A DNA stretch of 10,659 nucleotides. Source: Hondaea fermentalgiana. Lineage: Eukaryota > Sar > Bigyra > Thraustochytrida > Thraustochytriidae. The DNA lies in NCBI GenBank assembly GCA_014084085.1, contig NPFB01000167.1, positions 1-10,659 of the forward strand. The letters run 5' to 3'. The position numbers and the translations under genes are program-made. This document shows, piece by piece, positions 7,001-10,659 of the stretch. Position 1 is the first letter of the stretch. Every line of letters begins with the position of its first letter. A model generated the notes under the pieces. The model saw nothing but the letters and a program-made list of their open reading frames with translations, searched no databases and had not been told where the DNA came from.

Positions 7001-8528
7001 AAACATTGTTCAGCGCGAGCCACACTGCGCGCGCGAGGCAGAATATCTTTTTGCTGTGGCAATGTGTTTTACAGACCCTGACGCGGAGATGGCTCGGGAA
7101 TCGCGCGATGCGGCTTTTCGCGCTGCGGTCAAAGCCGACCCGAGTGTCAAAACACAATGGCTCACCTCGTCCGTGTGGTGGGAAGATGCAAAGCCCTGGG
7201 CACTTGCAGGCGTACGCTTTGCGAGCCGAGGAGCCCTCGGCTTTGCTGTGACGGCCCTCGAGATTGCCATGGATCGCGGCGGCGTCCTGGAATTTACAGA
7301 GCTTGATGCCTTGGGACGGGCAGCGTTTGCCTTTGGCCGACCTCGACTCGCGCAGCTCGCGGCTGATGAAGCCCTCGCAACGAGTCGTTTCGAGGGCGAA
7401 GAAGATCATGCAGTGCGCGCAATTCAGCTGCACGCAAAGTATTCGCAGATAGGCAGCCAATGGAGGCGATGCGCAATTTTGTGCTGCGGGGTCGCGCATG
7501 GCAAGCAGCGCGCAAGACAGCGTTACTTGCGTTTGCTTCACGAAGGCGCAGTGGCCTCGAACCGCGAGCGGCAGGCTGCAGCAAAGATGCTACAGAAAAT
7601 TGTGCGAGCTCGTCGAGACCGGAAAATTGTGGCACGACTGCGAAGACAGCAGCGCGGGGCTGCTGCTCTCCGGGCCCGCGTTTTGGCGCGCATCCGGCAG
7701 CTTCGACTCTCGACAGCATTTTCAACGTGGCATCTCACAAGTACGCAAAGGCGTGGCGTGCGCGAAATGTGCACGCGACGACTACGCGGACTCGTCTTTT
7801 CCTGCTGGCGGTCGTGGGTGTTTTATCACGAGGAGATGCGTGCTCTTAAGATTGCTTCGGCGATGCGAATCCAGCGTCAGCGCCGCGCGTTTTTGCTTCG
7901 ACGACTCATCGACCGTCGCGTCCAGCAGACGCGTGCTGAGCGTGCGCGGCTTGCGTTTCTTGAGCGATGTTTTCTTGAGAGACAGGCTGCAAGCACCATT
8001 CAACGATGTGTTCGGGGCTACTTTGCCAAACTTCGGCGTCAAAGGCGACCCGAAGTCCTTTTGCAAGCGAGGATACGAGGTCGCATTTGGAGAAAGCGCT
8101 ATCGACGCACCAAGCAAGCTGCCATCTCCGTGCAAGCGTGGTGGCGAGGTTGCAGGACACGGCTCCGCGCTCGACCTCAATTCCAGGAACATTTTATGGA
8201 GCTTGCCATGGCTTTCGCGGCTGGTGAGACTGTCACAAACGGACGAGGATCCGTAGCAGCTGTGGCGGGGGGCACAATGCCAGGAGACAAAGCCTCGATT
8301 GTAAAAGGCAGAGAACGTTTGCGACTCCGCCTTGGGGCTGCCCAGCAGCTCCCAAGATCCCGTCGGCGAAGCAGACGTAAAGGCGACCCTGCTAGTCATA
8401 ACGAAGACGATGACGATAAGATTCGCGAGGAAAGCGTGCGTTTGCCTCCGATTGGCTCCCTCATGGCACCTTCTGCCCAACTCAAGGCCGCCTATGTTCT
8501 CCGATGCAAGACACGTCGCAAGACGTGA
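4056..8528 (+). CDS. Large IQ-motif scaffold with a WW-like module and Sfi1-like repeats (candidate calmodulin/centrin-binding protein)
   Basis: This is 1490 aa from the first in-frame ATG; the frame is open to 4011 but upstream offers only TTG. A second ATG at 4068 is also possible, and both have weak Kozak context. In order: a charged coiled-coil segment (62-115); a Lys-rich stretch (139-168); an acidic linker; a long helical coiled coil (257-388); a beta-rich region of unknown family (407-605); IQ motif 1 (628-646, MQRQVRRFRAR); a WW-like module (658-686: W660, FF at 672-673, W684, P686); a helical, perhaps TPR-like region (687-866); a basic disordered linker (871-937); a second helical-repeat region (945-1168); IQ 2 (1175-1193); two Sfi1-like repeats (LSTAFSTW ending at W1225 and LRGLVFSCW ending at W1251); and IQ 3-6 (1267-1285, 1311-1328, 1333-1350, 1355-1371). 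The clearest is IQRCVRGYFAK at 1315-1325. IQ motifs bind calmodulin-type EF-hand proteins and Sfi1 repeats bind centrin, so a cytoskeletal, basal-body or centrosomal role is plausible but inferred. The tail is acidic, then basic. Confidence 0.88.
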   Translation: MPSPMLLLTAGLPRQKKLHRKAVRRLARLEVNTRREALGQVGAKLSECTDASTSQGQCLEFWRETIESTQQVLASQRQEAREIVRSFRARAEAMESRKMEKEDARSRDAESYFETAASKLSASVSGALHVRDDEQRTKTKEMKPKRKNLRKSTTGKRGTKKINLSKRPAVSSESVAHVANTTTEIEQNSSNQDLTQHEQHDSQHRDCLESVQEDVIEKDEEDKERITEMGDTECEKSESVLHETKELFMMRNEESTGETIRIWRQREVGCILALAREDVESQYADEVFRREVAIAIDESENMSNEDAWSASQYREAWKRIDEQQREASERASMLQAESARRHEEMAEKLVEWEQLCLGKRQRALVRVTERLDAHLRQSYDVDLYEVEDIMIASKDTTKHRSTWTDLRVEFRLGLETLRGPSAVFKSQSGNVPPVLEILVSHAEHGVLGVSFYDMTRLKRRHAGTEKLWLPLRPRRDEATGLPIGAAVAGEQWLERENKLAPASKAYANRLRLQHSVAQTRTTYRVCLGGIENDQAVPPASFAGHTIRFHRTGPNEYTSEFLGPKKLCYYHDLRLGNIVIFGDEVWRLASYILPGGIRGDFSGCESRAPVDPMERLHAEKVKGFLKMRAVILMQRQVRRFRARNERRFRDALRYGTAMEGWILHADVELQQCFFAHELLPGQVTWAPEEGEEFEAHLRRVEKARKARLEAALCSVIEVLPREKQYEQIAKVLDEGVASRCGQDAKHRPDHARILAILEGAPLDDFAAQLSIACINWEFYEEDGLVGKSYLQRALRAVKAVLLIGRPWSDWTPRQFSTATKILLASGNRRAARAQLRSFVAFANDLGCDHPDFARQDKIPECAAEIEDTKPDLRLKRSKSQRQGKTTSRSTMVQPTSINAPTMSKTKAQRKKGDKPRRGKKRSRGESKEPKRDHSIAKSDETSGEQDGLLAALPWPIVENLAGLELCADHAARARHVLYQLLEQNIVQREPHCAREAEYLFAVAMCFTDPDAEMARESRDAAFRAAVKADPSVKTQWLTSSVWWEDAKPWALAGVRFASRGALGFAVTALEIAMDRGGVLEFTELDALGRAAFAFGRPRLAQLAADEALATSRFEGEEDHAVRAIQLHAKYSQIGSQWRRCAILCCGVAHGKQRARQRYLRLLHEGAVASNRERQAAAKMLQKIVRARRDRKIVARLRRQQRGAAALRARVLARIRQLRLSTAFSTWHLTSTQRRGVREMCTRRLRGLVFSCWRSWVFYHEEMRALKIASAMRIQRQRRAFLLRRLIDRRVQQTRAERARLAFLERCFLERQAASTIQRCVRGYFAKLRRQRRPEVLLQARIRGRIWRKRYRRTKQAAISVQAWWRGCRTRLRARPQFQEHFMELAMAFAAGETVTNGRGSVAAVAGGTMPGDKASIVKGRERLRLRLGAAQQLPRSRRRSRRKGDPASHNEDDDDKIREESVRLPPIGSLMAPSAQLKAAYVLRCKTRRKT
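4176..4220 (+). other. Candidate 45-nt intron inside the scaffold frame
   Basis: The sequence CAG|GTAGGT gives a good donor at 4176. CTGATG near 4201 could act as a branch site, and CACTTCTCAG ends in an AG at 4219-4220. The interval is 45 nt, starts and ends on codon boundaries of the scaffold gene, and contains no stop. Spliced and unspliced versions therefore both translate, differing by 15 residues (41-55). It could equally be plain coding sequence. Confidence 0.25.
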
Positions 8529-8937
8529 CTTTGAAGACGATGACAACGCAAAGTGACAAAAGAGAAACAAGTAACGCCTGCAATTCAGTGCAAAGTATCT
8601 TTATACATGGAATTTTATTCGCGGTGATTCGTCAGATTTCGCAAAGCACATTTTCCCCCTTGGCTCGTTGGTTCTCTTTGCTTCAAGTTTGCGATCCTTG
8701 GCCCAGCATATACTTGACAATAGAGCCGGCAAGCAGAGTTGACGCGAGCCAATATGCTCTTAGATTACTCAATTCGCTTTTCCTGGGCAGCGAGTATGGC
8801 ATTTCGCTGACGGGCAGACGTTGTTGCAATCGATTTTAGCAACGAGCACCGCAGTACAATCCGGAGCAATCCCGCTCGCTACGGAGCAGAATTGCAGAGA
8901 CTCGCTCACGCGGCATGGACGGACCCAGCATCATCGA
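8529..8937. other. Convergent intergenic spacer between the scaffold and phosphatase genes
   Basis: The two genes point at each other across 409 bp, so this should hold both 3'-UTRs. Composition is more AT-rich than the flanking genes. No recognisable protein is encoded. A reverse-strand AATAAA is present at 8614-8619. No AATAAA was found on the plus strand for the scaffold gene. Confidence 0.6.
8614..8619 (-). terminator. Candidate poly(A) signal (AATAAA) for the phosphatase gene
   Basis: TTTATT on the plus strand is AATAAA on the minus strand, about 320 nt beyond the TAG at 8938-8940. It lies only about 90 bp past the stop of the opposing scaffold gene. If used, the phosphatase 3'-UTR would cover most of the spacer. 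The hexamer is short and this lineage may not rely on it. Confidence 0.3.
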
Positions 8938-10605
8938 CTACTTGTCGACGATGAAAGCAACAACAACACTAATGTCGTCCTTTTTGCCACCGCACCACAC
9001 CAAATTAAATTCTTCGCCTGCGGCTTGAGAGTAGGGAGTCTCCATTCTTTCACTGACAGAGTTGGCATACGCCTCGGAGGCGAGCTCGGTGGCGCAGAGC
9101 TGTGCGTTACGCGTATCCATGTGCTTATCGAGGATCTTGGAGATTTGAGACTCGAACAAATTATCAAAGAGACCATCCGATGCAACAATGACAACGTCCC
9201 CCGAGGTGATGCGGCAATGCGAAACGAGAGCATCGCTGGCATGATCTGAGACGTCGTGATGGCCGAGCTGGAAAGGGTAGCCAAAGGCATGCTCTTGCTC
9301 TGGCGTTCGAAAGATGACGCCCATGCTCTTGCGGTACACGAGAACGCCAGAGTCGCCTAGACAGGCGACAAACATCATGTTGTCAAGTCCATGCAGACTG
9401 GCAACGCACGCCGTGCTGGATCCTAGCAGTTCTGTCTCTCGAATGCGCTCCTCTGCTGCCTTGAGCATTGCAGACGGGTGCGCGAGTGGAACGAGAGGAG
9501 GCAAGAGGCCTAGATCCTTGTAGCTCTGCGTCCAACGCTCGGACTGGATCGAATCCTGTGCGTCCGGGTCGCGAACATGATGCTGACCCTGATACAAGAG
9601 CATGCGCGAGAGATACCGCGACCATTCGCCGGCATCAATGCCCTTATCTCGCCATTGGTAGACGCCATCACATACACTGATTGTGACGGTTGTGGGGAGC
9701 TTGCTTTTCACGAGAGACCCTGCCCTGAGCTTGCCCAATTTTTCGAGGGCATTGCGGTCAGGGGTCCGGACCGTAGCAATCGAGTACGCATCTTCGCCTG
9801 CGTGACCAATGTCTGGCCTCACGACGCCACGTTCCCCATCACGGACCTTTTCTGGGTGCGGAAAAGCAGCTGCTCCGCACTTGATGAAAAAAGGTTCGGC
9901 CTTGGTTCCTTTGATGAGTTGAGCGCCTGGAAGCATGAAGCTCGTTGGATCAGTCATGGAATCGGCGATGCCAACACGTAGCTGCACTGAGGTCGGGTAG
10001 TTGCCCACGCCAATGTCTGATTTGCCGAGCCACCGTCGCACAGGAAACATGAGCGTCCTCACCACATCTCCTTCTTGCAAGTTTGGTATTTGATGAGCGG
10101 GCATTGTGCCATGCGCTGCCCGATGTTGTTGATGATGGTTGTACTCTTGGGGTCGATGGGTCGAGGCAGAGTCCTTGAGCTCGATGAGCTCAATGCTCTC
10201 GAGATACCAGCCGACGCCGAGATCGCCAACATTGTCGTGGCCAACCTCAACGATGCGGATTCTGCCGAGGGGGTGGGGCGTTTTGATCACGGCAACGACG
10301 GTGGTGTCGCGCGTGAACTCGCCGGGCACCTCGATGCGCTGCGTATTGGCGTATTTGCCGATGAGGCGAACGTAAACTGCGGCGGTGGTGCTCGCCCCGC
10401 GACGATTGCCCGTGGTGATGCGCACCTCGTAGCTGCGCACTGCCTGGCTCTGCGCGGCGGCCGCCCTTTCTTCCCGCGACGCCGGCGTCGCTGGCGACGC
10501 CGCCGCCTGCGCGCTCGCGCTCAGCGCCCTTCGCCTCGAGGTCCCCGAGGGCGGCCGTCTCGCCGCCGTCGACATGGGCGTCAGCGTCGACGTCGTCATG
10601 GACAT
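8938..10605 (-). CDS. PLAT/LH2 domain fused to a PTC7-type PP2C (PPM) protein phosphatase
   Basis: This is 555 aa from the ATG at 10605 (A at -3), stop TAG. No in-frame stop lies upstream to the window edge, so the true N-terminus may be longer. Residues 1-43 lack Asp/Glu and are Ser/Thr/Ala/Arg-rich, like a mitochondrial presequence. A PLAT domain spans about 57-197, with VYVRLIG (78-84), the signature GHDN (122-125), GWYL (132-135) and closing FPVRRWL (187-193). An insertion rich in His/Gln (about 145-180) sits before the last strand. The phosphatase domain (about 235-553) matches PTC7/PPTC7: GEDA (270-273), CDGVYQWRDKGID (312-324), GSSTAC (395-400), GDSG (417-420), PEQEHAFGYPFQL (435-447), ASDGLFDN (475-482) and KKDDISV (541-547). 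Likely metal ligands are D272, D313, D477 and D543 or D544. It should remove phosphate from Ser/Thr residues using Mn2+/Mg2+. Yeast and human relatives act in mitochondria. PLAT domains bind lipids or proteins, so targeting by PLAT is inferred. Confidence 0.92.
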   Translation of the reverse strand: MSMTTSTLTPMSTAARRPPSGTSRRRALSASAQAAASPATPASREERAAAAQSQAVRSYEVRITTGNRRGASTTAAVYVRLIGKYANTQRIEVPGEFTRDTTVVAVIKTPHPLGRIRIVEVGHDNVGDLGVGWYLESIELIELKDSASTHRPQEYNHHQQHRAAHGTMPAHQIPNLQEGDVVRTLMFPVRRWLGKSDIGVGNYPTSVQLRVGIADSMTDPTSFMLPGAQLIKGTKAEPFFIKCGAAAFPHPEKVRDGERGVVRPDIGHAGEDAYSIATVRTPDRNALEKLGKLRAGSLVKSKLPTTVTISVCDGVYQWRDKGIDAGEWSRYLSRMLLYQGQHHVRDPDAQDSIQSERWTQSYKDLGLLPPLVPLAHPSAMLKAAEERIRETELLGSSTACVASLHGLDNMMFVACLGDSGVLVYRKSMGVIFRTPEQEHAFGYPFQLGHHDVSDHASDALVSHCRITSGDVVIVASDGLFDNLFESQISKILDKHMDTRNAQLCATELASEAYANSVSERMETPYSQAAGEEFNLVWCGGKKDDISVVVAFIVDK

Positions 10606-10659
10606 CGTCCAAGTCCATCCCGCGCGTCCCGACGCACCGGGTCCCGACGCATCGCGGCG
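10606..10659 (-). other. Upstream edge of the phosphatase gene, frame still open
   Basis: The 18 codons preceding the ATG at 10605 in the same frame have no stop and no ATG before the window ends. They would encode Gly/Arg/Ser/Ala with two Trp. An out-of-frame ATG with G at -3 and +4 lies at 10618 (minus strand). It is either upstream of the transcription start, a competing start, or a sign that the real first exon lies further out. The window is too short to decide. Confidence 0.45.

Noticed and set aside
7498..8570. Long alternative frames of about 250-260 codons on both strands over the 3' part of the scaffold gene
   Set aside because: They are shadows of a GC- and Arg-rich coding region. 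Only the scaffold frame gives IQ and Sfi1-like motifs.
10247..10618. Minus-strand frame starting at the good-context ATG at 10618
   Set aside because: The translation is low-complexity Asp/His/Arg/Gly-rich and out of frame with the PLAT domain it overlaps. It is kept only as a possible competing start.
1..10659. Prokaryotic operon, CRISPR array, transposon, tRNA or rRNA
   Set aside because: No spaced direct repeats, transposase-like frames, terminal inverted repeats, cloverleaf or rRNA sequence were recognised. The gene content is eukaryotic.

Overview
The window looks like nuclear DNA of an intron-poor, GC-rich protist. The best guess is a thraustochytrid or other stramenopile, inferred from gene style only. 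Evidence for a eukaryote is the protein content: a PLAT domain joined to a PTC7-type PP2C phosphatase, an IQ-motif/WW-like/Sfi1-like scaffold, and a calpain domain III-like protein. Spacers of 400-750 bp, Kozak-like starts, simple repeats, and the absence of operon spacing or Shine-Dalgarno sites agree. Four long ORFs each read as one uninterrupted exon, apart from one possible 45-nt intron.

Layout, left to right. 1-416 is a repeat-rich leader: an (ATTG)13 microsatellite, a small inverted repeat and a GA-rich tract. 417-1694 (+) is a 425-aa protein with an acidic N-terminal half and a calpain-III/C2-like C-terminus but no protease core. 1695-2441 is a spacer with a TATA-like element near its right end. 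2442-3635 (+) is a 397-aa, mostly disordered Ser/Lys-rich protein with about nine basophilic-kinase motifs and a duplicated K-T-[RK]-A-A-M-[KR]-R module. 3636-4055 is a spacer with an AGC/GGC triplet repeat. 4056-8528 (+) is a 1490-aa scaffold with coiled coils, six IQ motifs, one WW-like module, helical-repeat regions and two Sfi1-like repeats. 8529-8937 is a convergent spacer. 8938-10605 (-) is a 555-aa PLAT plus PTC7-like phosphatase whose frame stays open to the right edge of the window.

Nothing in the sequence shows that the four genes act in one pathway. Three are on the plus strand with their own spacers, and the phosphatase converges on the scaffold gene. Themes that recur are Ca2+/calmodulin or centrin binding (IQ and Sfi1-like motifs), lipid- or membrane-associated beta-sandwich folds (calpain-III-like, PLAT), and phosphorylation (kinase-site-rich protein, phosphatase). 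Any functional link is inference. No tRNA, rRNA, transposon, CRISPR array or viral gene was seen. The most unusual items are the PLAT-PTC7 fusion and the IQ/WW/Sfi1-like architecture.
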